The notes beneath the pieces are model-generated. The model had not been told where the DNA came from. It saw only the letters and a list, made by a program, of their open reading frames with translations, and did not search any database. 64,000 nt of DNA. It comes from VRUE01 sp963737575 (GTDB lineage Bacteria; Actinomycetota; Thermoleophilia; Solirubrobacterales; 70-9). Of this stretch, positions 26,278 to 34,035 are shown in pieces. Both the position numbers and the translations under genes were made by a program. Numbering within the stretch: the stretch's first letter is position 1; each line of letters starts with the position of its first letter. The DNA lies in assembly GCA_963737575.1 (NCBI GenBank), contig CAVTTJ010000003.1:212338-276337 (forward strand), in the 5' to 3' direction.

Positions 26278-27753
26278 ATGGGTGCATCTAGTCACCGCAA
26301 GCGGTTCAGTCGCCGCAAGCGGTCAGTTGTAGGTCTATTGGCGCTGGTGGCCACCGCATTATTCCTGTTGCCAGCGAGCCAGGCCGCGGCGGTTACATAC
26401 AACAACGCCTGCGTGAACAACATCGAACCGACAAAAGCCGCCTTGATCCCGGTGACGATGACCGCCACGGCGACGCCGAATCCCGTCGCAGGGGGAGGCT
26501 CGGTCACCTTGAGCTCAATTCACCAAGAATTGGCCGTCCCCTCATCGGTGTTCCTCGCCGGGTACAACCTCGGCCTGCTGACGACCGGAGTCAACGAAAT
26601 CCCCACCGAAGTCCTGACGAGAATCGTCGGAACGAACACGGTTGAGGGAGAACAGATCGCCGAAGCGACCGGAGTAGCCGTCACGACGATCACCGATCCG
26701 ACTCCCACGGAACCCGGCAGCGGCGATGAGTCAGCGACCCCGGGTTTGGTGAGCGTCACCTACCCAAGCGAGACCTGGACCGCCAATTCATCCGGCACGA
26801 TCAATTTCCGTGAGAAAACCGTGGAACCGCTTAAAAACAACGAAGCCGGCGTCCAAACCGTTTCCAAAGTCGCGGGTGGAGTCATCACCGCCAGATTCGG
26901 CTGCGACCCCGGCCACGTGGTGGACGAAGCGAACCCGTCAACGATCACATTCGAAACAGGGGCGACATTCGCCAGCACGGAAATCGAAAAAGCGACATTC
27001 CCGGTGAACCTCTCGACCACCGAAGAAGGCGAAGGCACCGTCGCATGTGAAGTCAACGGCAGCCCACAACCGTGCACGGGGACCTACACGTCCTTCGACA
27101 CGGTCAAAGTCGTGGCGACTCCGGCGTCGAAAGAATTCAACGTCGGTACCATCACCGCCACCGGCTCGGCCGCGGGGCACTGCAGCGCCGCGACCGGGGT
27201 GTGCGAATTCGAAATCGCCGAAGACAGCTCGGTGGCGGTCGCGTTCGTACCCGCGAGCACGAGGGCCGAAGTCGAAGGAAATGTCCACGGCGAAGTGCCG
27301 CAGACCACGACCCTCGAATCCCTCTGCTCCGACGTCGACATGGGCAAATTCGTGCCGGGTGCGGCTGGAGTAGGCGAAGTGCCCCCAGTGGTCGAAGGCC
27401 ACAGTTACGAAGGTAGCTGTGCCGTGATAGTGACCAGCACCGGCGAAGCGACCTCGCTGACCGCCGCAGACCTGAGCGGGATCGACACAGGGTTCCTGAC
27501 CCAGAAACCGCTCCACCCCTACTCGCTGGCCAAGCCGCTTTTCGTTGGAGCCAAAGAGCTCGCTCCACTAGGCGGCGAAGCCACGTTGGGCGGCGCGCTG
27601 GTCAGCCCAGTCACTTTGATGACCTGGGCAACGCCAGTCAGCAAAGGTCCCGTGGGCGTAGGGTTCAGGCAGCCGATCGGGGAACACGATCCGCTGCACA
27701 CCGGCGTCTACGCGAAGACGATAACGCTGACCCTGCAACAGACCACTCCGTAG
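26278..27753 (+). CDS. Secreted surface protein with InlB-like repeat and WxL-like C-terminus
   Basis: 491 aa. A twin-basic N-terminus and signal peptide (VVGLLALVATALFLLPAS, cleavage near AAAVT) precede a domain at about 40-215 that is also in the 30108 gene (NACVNNIEPT, ELAVPSSVFLAGYNLGLLT, IPTEV, RFGCDPG). Residues about 240-330 resemble a divergent InlB B-repeat (EGEGTVACEVNGSPQPC ... CEFEIAEDSSVAVAF). The C-terminal domain (SLTAADLSGIDTGFLTQ, LMTWATPVS, TGVYAKTITLTLQQTTP) has the look of the beta-strand ends of WxL-type surface domains. Strong GGAGGAAC ribosome site. Likely cell-surface or extracellular; function unknown. Confidence 0.75.
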   Translation: MGASSHRKRFSRRKRSVVGLLALVATALFLLPASQAAAVTYNNACVNNIEPTKAALIPVTMTATATPNPVAGGGSVTLSSIHQELAVPSSVFLAGYNLGLLTTGVNEIPTEVLTRIVGTNTVEGEQIAEATGVAVTTITDPTPTEPGSGDESATPGLVSVTYPSETWTANSSGTINFREKTVEPLKNNEAGVQTVSKVAGGVITARFGCDPGHVVDEANPSTITFETGATFASTEIEKATFPVNLSTTEEGEGTVACEVNGSPQPCTGTYTSFDTVKVVATPASKEFNVGTITATGSAAGHCSAATGVCEFEIAEDSSVAVAFVPASTRAEVEGNVHGEVPQTTTLESLCSDVDMGKFVPGAAGVGEVPPVVEGHSYEGSCAVIVTSTGEATSLTAADLSGIDTGFLTQKPLHPYSLAKPLFVGAKELAPLGGEATLGGALVSPVTLMTWATPVSKGPVGVGFRQPIGEHDPLHTGVYAKTITLTLQQTTP

Positions 27754-27777
27754 TCGACGGAGGGCCCGCCTGGTTGC

Positions 27778-28692
27778 ATGAGGTATCTGGGTACCGCCGC
27801 CGCGACCGCAATGGTCGCGGCGGCGGTTTTGCTTCCTCGCGGGCCGGCGCGTGCCGCCGAAAGCCCTGACACGACGGCGCCCACCGGGGCCGTCGCGGGC
27901 GTGACAAACCCTGCCTCGGGCACGCTCGAGCTTCTCCTCTACGCGTACGATGAAGGCGCCGGGCTCGCGTCCGCCGAAGTATCGCTCGGTGGCGAGCCGG
28001 TCTTCTCTGCGCCCCTCGCTGGAAACTCGGTCTCGGCCGTTCCGCTGCCGGTCGACACGGGAGTTGTCGCGGACGGCTCCCACCAGCTGGTGGTGGAGGT
28101 GACCGACGCCGCCGGAAACACCGCCCAGGTGCTTGACCGAGAAATCACGGTGACCAACGCGGTGATGCCGAGCGGCCCCAGAGCCACCGTGACGGTCGGC
28201 GTCAGCGGGGGGCAGCCCGGCGCTGAAGAAGAACCCGGCAGCGGCAAGGCCCACCCGTCCTCAGCATCCGGTGAAGGGCAAGGCGGCTGCCGCCGCCCGA
28301 GGCTGAAGATGCATCTCGCCCGCAAGCCTCTTTGGTACACCCGCCCGCGCCACGTTCCCGTCCTCCATTACGGCCGCCACTACCCCTACAAGGGAAAGCT
28401 CACCTGCCTGGGCGGCTCGGGCAAGCGCGTCCCGACCGCAACCGGCACCCGCGTGAAGGTCTATTACCGGGTATGGAACATGAGCTTCGAGCGCCACCAC
28501 GGCCCGGTCAAGTTCTACCTCCTGCGCAAGATCAAGGTGCGCAAGAAGGGACGGCTCAAGCTGAGCCTCGGCCTGCGCTCGGGCCGCACGATCCTGTTCC
28601 GCTACCACGGCCCGAGTGGAGAACTGGCAAAGGCAAAGCTCCGCCTCGCCGTTCCTCCCCGCAGCCGCAAGCCCCCCTGGGGGCCGCGATGA
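27778..28692 (+). CDS. Secreted Ig-like protein with basic C-terminal domain
   Basis: 304 aa. The signal peptide (residues 1 to about 27) is encoded right across a perfect GC-rich hairpin. Residues about 30-125 form an Ig-like beta domain (TTAPTGAVAGVTNPASGTL, DEGAGLASAEVSLGG, LVVEVTDAAGNTAQ). A Gly/Glu/Ser linker follows, then a strongly basic domain of about 110 residues (YKGKLTCLGGSGKRV, VKVYYRVWNMSFERHHGPV, RKIKVRKKGRLKL). The stop overlaps the next start (ATGA). The fold of the last domain is not recognised. Confidence 0.7.
   Translation: MRYLGTAAATAMVAAAVLLPRGPARAAESPDTTAPTGAVAGVTNPASGTLELLLYAYDEGAGLASAEVSLGGEPVFSAPLAGNSVSAVPLPVDTGVVADGSHQLVVEVTDAAGNTAQVLDREITVTNAVMPSGPRATVTVGVSGGQPGAEEEPGSGKAHPSSASGEGQGGCRRPRLKMHLARKPLWYTRPRHVPVLHYGRHYPYKGKLTCLGGSGKRVPTATGTRVKVYYRVWNMSFERHHGPVKFYLLRKIKVRKKGRLKLSLGLRSGRTILFRYHGPSGELAKAKLRLAVPPRSRKPPWGPR
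27794..27830 (+). terminator. Perfect hairpin plus T-tract inside the signal-peptide codons
   Basis: A 14-bp perfect stem (27794-27807 with 27813-27826), 5-nt loop GCAAT, then TTTT at 27827-27830. It has the form of a rho-independent terminator, 41 bp after the 26278 gene's stop, but overlaps the first 18 codons of the next ORF. It could act as partial terminator or attenuator, or as a structured mRNA start. Confidence 0.55.
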
Positions 28693-29222
28693 GCTTGGAG
28701 GCGGCAAGCACTCAGGCCCGCGCAGGCGCGCTGGCCCTGGCCGTCGTAGTGCTGACAGCCTCCCTCCTCCTCGCCGCCCTCGGGCGGGCGCAGGGGTCGC
28801 CGGTCCCCGGCGGCTCCGTGCCCAGCACGCTTTCGCTGTCGCTCGGCCAGCCGAGCCCGTTCCAGCGTGTGGGCGCGGCGGGAAGCGGCAGCGGCGTCTT
28901 CATCTCGGTGATCCGTGCCGAGGTGACCGCCACCGACACTCCGGCCCGGCTCAGTCTCGTTGACGGCGAAGCGACCCATGGCCCGCGCCTCGGACACCTG
29001 GCGGCGGGGTCCTCGGTCCTTTCGCCGGCGCTGCGGGCCGAGGCCAGCGGCGGGGCCTACCGCTCGCTCGACGCGTCGATCCCCCCTGAGTTGAAGAGCT
29101 GGGGCCAGCCGGTCGCGGTCACAGCGACGAGGATCCGCCTGCGCCAGGAGGCCCCTGACGCCCGCGTTCTCCGGAATCACCACAAATTGCTCCTGGTCAC
29201 GCTCACCGCGGGGGGTCCGTGA
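28689..29222 (+). CDS. Small secreted or membrane-anchored hypothetical protein
   Basis: 177 aa starting at the ATG that overlaps the previous stop (ATGA). One hydrophobic N-terminal segment (ALALAVVVLTASLLLAAL) serves as signal or anchor. The rest is Ser/Ala/Leu-rich with beta character (SLGQPSPFQRVGAAGSGSG, VFISVIRAEVTATDTPARL, KSWGQPVAVTATRIRLRQE, LLLVTLTAGGP). I do not recognise it. Position inside the five-gene surface cluster suggests an accessory or scaffold component. Confidence 0.65.
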   Translation: MSLEAASTQARAGALALAVVVLTASLLLAALGRAQGSPVPGGSVPSTLSLSLGQPSPFQRVGAAGSGSGVFISVIRAEVTATDTPARLSLVDGEATHGPRLGHLAAGSSVLSPALRAEASGGAYRSLDASIPPELKSWGQPVAVTATRIRLRQEAPDARVLRNHHKLLLVTLTAGGP

Positions 29223-29284
29223 GCGGGCGCCGCGACCTTCAGCCCCCCAATGGGGTTCCTACCTATGACAGAGAGGATCAGACG

Positions 29285-30082
29285 ATGAGACCGCCAACCG
29301 CCAACCGCCGCCCAGCGCGCGCCCGCCGCTCCGCGATCGCGGCGCTCTGCCTGCTCGTCGCCGGCTTCGGGGCAGCCCACGCGCTTGGCGCCCGCGGCGG
29401 TCTCTCGGTCACCCCGGGCATCCTCGAACACGCCGCCCAGCCAGGCGCGGTCGGCCCGCTCACCGTTTCAAACACCAGCTCCCGCCCGATGACGGTATCC
29501 GTCGCTGCACGCCCGTGGCTGCAGTCCCGCAGCGGCTCCGTTGTCCCCGACCGTCGCAAGGTGCTCGGCAAGGTGCACGCCGGCCGGCGCTCATTCCGAC
29601 TCGCTGCCGGGGGCACGCGCACGGTCGGCCTGAGCCTGGCCCGCCGGCCCGGAGGCGGCTCGTTGTACGGGGCGATCGAAGTCACCGGCACCCCCAAGGG
29701 CCGCCACGGCAGGGGCGTGAGGGTCGCCTATCGTCTGGTCACCTCGCTGCGCCTCTACCCGCCGGTCGGCGCGCGCCGCTACCGCGCGCGCCCGAGGCGC
29801 CTCTTCCAGCACGGCAGCACGCGCCACGGCGCCCTCTTCCTCGCGGTCAAGAACGGCGGCAACACGATCGACCCGATCGGCGGCCGGGTGCACATCAGCG
29901 GCAGCCACCATACGCTGAGCGGCGTCATCGAGTCGAAGGCGATCCTGCCCGGCGCTACCGTCAACCTGAGATTGGCCCGCCTGTCCGGCGCCCTGCCCCG
30001 AGGCCGGTACCGGGTCGGGGGAATCCTCACCCAAGCCGGCCAGAAGGCGGGATGGTTCAGGGATGGGGTGCGGTTGCGATGA
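29285..30082 (+). CDS. DUF916/WxL-interacting-protein-like secreted protein
   Basis: 265 aa from the ATG at 29285, which has GAGAGG before it; a GTG at 29219 overlapping the previous stop is the alternative. After a signal (ALCLLVAGFGAAHALGA) the mature part opens GLSVTPGILEHAAQPGAVG, PLTVSNTSSRPMTVSVA, an Ig-like strand pattern seen in DUF916 and pilus-chaperone-like domains. The C-terminal half (GRVHISGSHHTLSGVIESKA, ILPGATVNLRLARL, LPRGRYRVGGILTQ) parallels the second domain of WxL-interacting proteins. The resemblance is by eye and family-level only. It lies between the two paralogous surface proteins and may hold them at the wall. Confidence 0.6.
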   Translation: MRPPTANRRPARARRSAIAALCLLVAGFGAAHALGARGGLSVTPGILEHAAQPGAVGPLTVSNTSSRPMTVSVAARPWLQSRSGSVVPDRRKVLGKVHAGRRSFRLAAGGTRTVGLSLARRPGGGSLYGAIEVTGTPKGRHGRGVRVAYRLVTSLRLYPPVGARRYRARPRRLFQHGSTRHGALFLAVKNGGNTIDPIGGRVHISGSHHTLSGVIESKAILPGATVNLRLARLSGALPRGRYRVGGILTQAGQKAGWFRDGVRLR

Positions 30083-30107
30083 TAAAACCATGAAGAGGAG
30101 GAGTTCC

Positions 30108-31682
30108 ATGTCTGTATCCAAGCGTCGCGACGGGTGGCTACTCGCCCTGCTTGCTTTGGCAGGCACTGCGATCTTCCTGTTGCCCGCCAGCGAGGCTGCG
30201 GCCGCGACATTTCCCAATGCCTGCGTGAACAACGTCGCCCCGAGCCAGTCCAGTCACATCCCGGTCACGATGACCGCCGAAACGTCGACCGCGGGCCCGG
30301 TGAAAGCGGGCGACACGATCACGTTGGAAGAAATCGAACAGGAACTCGCGGTCCCGCCCGCCGTCTTCCTCAGCGGTTACAACCTCGGCCTTCTGACGAC
30401 CGGGCTGAACAAAATCCCGACCGAAGTCAATACGCTGATCCGAGGCACCAACACGGTCGAGGAATCCCAGCTAACCAACACGGTGAAAACGGAAGCCGAA
30501 ACGACCATCACCGATCCCGACGGAGAACCCGGCACCGGCGATGAGACCGCGACCCCGGGCGCTGTCAACGTCAGCTATGAAAACCAGACCTGGACCGCGG
30601 GTGCAAGCGGCCCGATCATTTTCCGCGAGGCAACCGTGTTTGCCCCGCCGGTCCCGCCTGGATTCACCAATCTCAAAGGCGCTGTCAACATCAAATCGGT
30701 TGTCGCCGGCACCATCACCGTCCACTTCGGCTGCGACCCCGGCGAAGTGGAAGAGGCTAAAGAACCGAGCACGATCGAACTCGAAACGGCCCCCGCATTC
30801 GCCTCTCTCGCGAATGAAAACCCGGCCAATCAGGCTCCCAAGGCGAAAGCCGGCCCCGATCAGCACGTGAGCACCGGAGCCGCCGTGAAACTGAACGGAT
30901 TCGAATCGTCGGACTCGAGCGAAGAATCATTCGGGCTGAAATACAAATGGACGCAGACCGGGGGGCCGGCGGTGACTCTGAGCGGAACGACAATTCCGGG
31001 CCCCACCTTCACGGCACCGGCCGAACCCGCGGCGCTGAAGTTCAAGCTGGAAGTCTGCGATAACGGCGGGGCGTCCCTGTGCAGCAGCGACGAAGTGTCG
31101 ATAAATGCGGGGAACCTGCCTCCGACGGCAAACGCCGGGCCCAACCAGGAAGTGGACTCGGGAGCCGGCGTGACTCTCAACGGCAGCGGCTCCTCGGATC
31201 CCAACGGCGACCCGCTGACTTACACGTGGACCCAGACCGGCGGCCCGAACGTCGCCCTGGGCGGGGCAAACAGTGCGAGTGCCACCTTCACGGCACCGAC
31301 CGGACCGACGACTCTGGGCTTCCAGCTGGAAGCCTGCGACAACGGCTCGCCGGCGCTGTGCAACACCGCCAGCGTGACGATCACGGTGAAGGCCGCGGCG
31401 GCCGGCGGTGGTCCCGGTTCCGGAGCCGAAAGCAAGGCCCCCGTAACGAAGCTGAAGTCGGTGAAGATCAAGAAGCACAATGTGACCGTCGAATTCAACT
31501 CGGACCAGAAGGGATCGACCTTTCTCTGCAAACTCGACAATAAGAAGTTCGCCAGCTGCAGGTCGCCGAAGACTTACAAGAACCTGAAGCCAGGCAAGCA
31601 CAAGTTCGAGGTCGAGGCACGCAATGCCCAGGGCAACGTCGACCCGTCGCCGGCGGTCAAGAAGTTCAAGATCAAGAAGTAG
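30108..31682 (+). CDS. Secreted surface protein with two PKD-like domains
   Basis: 524 aa. The ATG at 30108 is preceded by GAGGAGGAG; the open frame begins earlier at 30063. The signal peptide and the N-terminal domain (to about 240) match the 26278 protein (NACVNNVAPSQSSHIPVTM, ELAVPPAVFLSGYNLGLLT, FGCDPGEVEE). Residues about 250-430 hold two PKD-like domains (NQAPKAKAGPDQHVSTGAA, YKWTQTGGPAVTL; PPTANAGPNQEVDSGAGV, YTWTQTGGPNV). The last 90 residues are Lys-rich and contain FLCKLDNKKFASCRSPKTY and KFEVEARNAQGNVDPSPA, a common extracellular repeat type. Domain swap at the C-terminus relative to 26278 is evident. Confidence 0.8.
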   Translation: MSVSKRRDGWLLALLALAGTAIFLLPASEAAAATFPNACVNNVAPSQSSHIPVTMTAETSTAGPVKAGDTITLEEIEQELAVPPAVFLSGYNLGLLTTGLNKIPTEVNTLIRGTNTVEESQLTNTVKTEAETTITDPDGEPGTGDETATPGAVNVSYENQTWTAGASGPIIFREATVFAPPVPPGFTNLKGAVNIKSVVAGTITVHFGCDPGEVEEAKEPSTIELETAPAFASLANENPANQAPKAKAGPDQHVSTGAAVKLNGFESSDSSEESFGLKYKWTQTGGPAVTLSGTTIPGPTFTAPAEPAALKFKLEVCDNGGASLCSSDEVSINAGNLPPTANAGPNQEVDSGAGVTLNGSGSSDPNGDPLTYTWTQTGGPNVALGGANSASATFTAPTGPTTLGFQLEACDNGSPALCNTASVTITVKAAAAGGGPGSGAESKAPVTKLKSVKIKKHNVTVEFNSDQKGSTFLCKLDNKKFASCRSPKTYKNLKPGKHKFEVEARNAQGNVDPSPAVKKFKIKK

Positions 31683-31782
31683 AGAGATAGCGTGGCGCGG
31701 GCTCGACCGCGCGGCGGAAATCTGGCGTCGCCGTCGCGCGGAAGGGCCCGCGCACCAAAGGGCCTGCTGACCGAGGGCGCGC

Positions 31783-32373
31783 CTATTTCCTCGGGCTCGT
31801 GCGAAGCCCGTCGAGGGCGAGCCCGAGGATGCGGTCGATCTGCTCGGCGTCTGCGTTGCGGATCGCGGCGATGCCGCTGACCATTTTGGTGACGTCGGAG
31901 ATGTCAACGTCGGCGCGGACCTCGCCCGCCTCCTGGGCGCGCTCCAGCAGGCCCTCGCCGGCGCCATAGATCGCGTTGGCGCAGGAGCTGAAGACAGGCG
32001 AATTGCGGTCGACGTAGGCGAAGAGCTCCTCGGCGAGGGCGCGCTTGGTCGCGGCGAAGCCGACGAACTCGTGCAACCACCCGGTCAGCGCCTCGAGTGG
32101 AGGCTGGCCGACGTACTTCTCTGCCGAGTCGCAGATCGCCCGCACTTCGTCGAGGTAGACGGCTTCCAGCAGGTCCTGCCGGGTCGGGAAGTGGCGATAT
32201 AGGGTGCCGATCCCGACCCCGGCCCGGGCGGCAACGTCCTCGAGAGTCGCGCCCGTGCCCTCCTCCGTGAACTCCTTGCGGGCGGCGGCGATCAGCTTCT
32301 CGTAGTTGCGACGGGCATCGGCGCGTTTGGGCCGCGGGGCCAATGCTGCGACGTCATTGGGATTGGCGTTCAC
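31783..32373 (-). CDS. TetR-family repressor
   Basis: 196 aa from a GTG at 32373. The HTH (GTGATLEDVAARAGVGIGTL, YRHFPTRQDLLEAVY) lies at about 38-72. The remainder is a typical helical ligand-binding domain. Divergent from the MFS exporter with 135 bp between starts, which hold a near-consensus promoter and three GGAGG-N3-CCTCC repeats. By position it most likely represses the MFS gene and itself, with release on binding a transported compound. Confidence 0.9.
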   Translation of the reverse strand: MNANPNDVAALAPRPKRADARRNYEKLIAAARKEFTEEGTGATLEDVAARAGVGIGTLYRHFPTRQDLLEAVYLDEVRAICDSAEKYVGQPPLEALTGWLHEFVGFAATKRALAEELFAYVDRNSPVFSSCANAIYGAGEGLLERAQEAGEVRADVDISDVTKMVSGIAAIRNADAEQIDRILGLALDGLRTSPRK

Positions 32374-32393
32374 GACTACTTCCTAAATTTCAC

Positions 32394-32423
32394 TTGACAA
32401 ACCGGAGGAACCCTCCGTATAGT
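32394..32423 (+). promoter_or_regulatory. Sigma-70 promoter of the MFS gene
   Basis: TTGACA at 32394-32399 and TATAGT at 32418-32423 with an 18-bp spacer. The first operator repeat fills most of the spacer, so a bound repressor would block RNA polymerase directly. Confidence 0.75.
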
Positions 32424-32472
32424 GGTCTCCAGAAGCGGAGGCACCCTCCTAATTACCCGGAGGCGACCTCCA
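32403..32472. promoter_or_regulatory. Three operator repeats for the TetR/MFS pair
   Basis: CGGAGGAACCCTCCG (32403-32417), CGGAGGCACCCTCCT (32436-32450) and CGGAGGCGACCTCCA (32458-32472): GGAGG-N3-CCTCC inverted repeats. Centre-to-centre distances are 33 and 22 bp, about three and two helical turns, so bound dimers would line up on one face of the DNA. Confidence 0.75.
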
Positions 32473-32508
32473 GTTTAGCACCAGATTCCGCTTCGGCAAA
32501 GGACTCAG

Positions 32509-33918
32509 ATGACTTCATCAACTCCCCGAAATTTTCTCTCCCTCGCGATCATCCTCGGCTGCTACCTGATGATCATCCTCGACATCTCGGTGGTGATCAC
32601 CGCCCTTCCGAGCATCCACGAGGACCTCGGCTTCTCCCCCACGGGCCTCTCTTGGGTCCAGAACGCCTACACGCTCACCTTCGGCGGTCTGCTGCTGCTC
32701 GGCGCCCGCGCCGGCGACATCCTCGGCCGTCGCCGCGTCTTCGTCGCCGGCATCGCCCTCTTCACCTTCGCCTCGATGCTGGGCGGGGTCGCCCAGACGC
32801 CGGCCTGGCTGCTCGGCGCTCGCGCCCTGCAGGGAGTCGGCGCCGCGATCGCCGCGCCCTCGACACTCGCCCTGCTCACCGTCAGCTTCCCCGAGGGCCC
32901 CGAGCGCACCCGCGCGGTCGCCTGGTACAGCGCCGTGGCCGGCGCCGGCGGCAGCATCGGCCTGCTGCTCGGAGGCATGCTCACCTCCTGGATCTCATGG
33001 CGCTGCGGCCTCTTCATCAACGTCCCGCTCGGGGCGGCGCTGATCTGGCTCGCGCCGCGCCACCTGCCGGAGACCGAGCGCAAGCACGGCCGCTTCGACC
33101 TCGCCGGCACCCTCAGCTCGACGATCGGCATGACCACGCTCGTCTACGGCCTCGTTCGCGCCGCCGGCGCCGGCTGGGGTGACACCTGGGCGCTCGGCTC
33201 GTTCGCGACAGCGGCGGCGCTGTTGACCTACTTCGTCTTCCGCGAGCGGCGGGCCGAGCAGCCGATCACGCCGCTGCGGCTGTTCTCCAGCCGCGAGCGG
33301 GTCGGCGCCTACCTGTCCCGCATCCTCGTCGTCGGGGCGATGTACTCGACCTTCTTCTTCCTCACCCAGTACCTACAGGTCGTGCAGGGCTACGGGGCGC
33401 TGGAGGCCGGCTCGGCATTCCTGCCGATGACCCTCTCGGTCTTCGCCATGGTCCGGGTGGTGCCGCGGATCGCGCCGCGCTTCGGCGAGGTGCGGGTCCT
33501 CGCCGGCGGTCTCTCGATCGCCCTGGCCGGGATGCTCTGGCTGGGGCAGATCTCCCCCGGGGCCGACTACCTGACCCAGATGGCGGCGCCGCTGATCCTG
33601 CTCGGGATCGGCCTCGGCTCGGCGCTGACACCGCTGACCACCGCCGGCATGTCCGGCGTCGCCGACTCCGATGCCGGCGCCGCCTCGGGACTCATCAACG
33701 TCGCTCACCAGCTCGGCGGCACGCTCGGCGTCGGCGCCCTGATCACCGTCTTCGCCGCCGCCAGCAGCGGCGCCGGCGCCCAGGCCCTGGTCGAAGGCGT
33801 CCCCACCGTCCTCGCCGGCGCGGCGGTCCTGATCGCGCTGTCTCTGACCACGGTCCTCGCGGTCATGCGGCCTCGCCTGTTGCCGGCGAAGGGCGCCGAG
33901 CCGGAGGTGGCGGGATGA
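32509..33918 (+). CDS. MFS drug exporter, DHA2/EmrB-QacA type
   Basis: 469-aa inner-membrane proton-driven exporter. Residues run from TM1 (LAIILGCYLMIILDISVVI) through the D1 motif ALPSIHEDLG and motif A (LLLLGARAGDILGRRRVF), with about 14 hydrophobic segments overall, as expected for the DHA2 family. Motif C-like glycines lie in GAGGSIGLLLGGMLTSW. AAAGGA precedes the ATG. Regulated by the divergent TetR (inference from operators). Substrate cannot be read from sequence. Confidence 0.92.
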   Translation: MTSSTPRNFLSLAIILGCYLMIILDISVVITALPSIHEDLGFSPTGLSWVQNAYTLTFGGLLLLGARAGDILGRRRVFVAGIALFTFASMLGGVAQTPAWLLGARALQGVGAAIAAPSTLALLTVSFPEGPERTRAVAWYSAVAGAGGSIGLLLGGMLTSWISWRCGLFINVPLGAALIWLAPRHLPETERKHGRFDLAGTLSSTIGMTTLVYGLVRAAGAGWGDTWALGSFATAAALLTYFVFRERRAEQPITPLRLFSSRERVGAYLSRILVVGAMYSTFFFLTQYLQVVQGYGALEAGSAFLPMTLSVFAMVRVVPRIAPRFGEVRVLAGGLSIALAGMLWLGQISPGADYLTQMAAPLILLGIGLGSALTPLTTAGMSGVADSDAGAASGLINVAHQLGGTLGVGALITVFAAASSGAGAQALVEGVPTVLAGAAVLIALSLTTVLAVMRPRLLPAKGAEPEVAG

Positions 33919-34035
33919 GGCCGCGCGGAGACACGAGGCCACCTGCGGCTCCCGGACGCCGCACCCGCCCGGGGGCGCCACGGAGGAGCAGCTTCCGCCG
34001 GGTCGCGGTGTTCGTTCCGCTCAGCTCGGCCGGCG

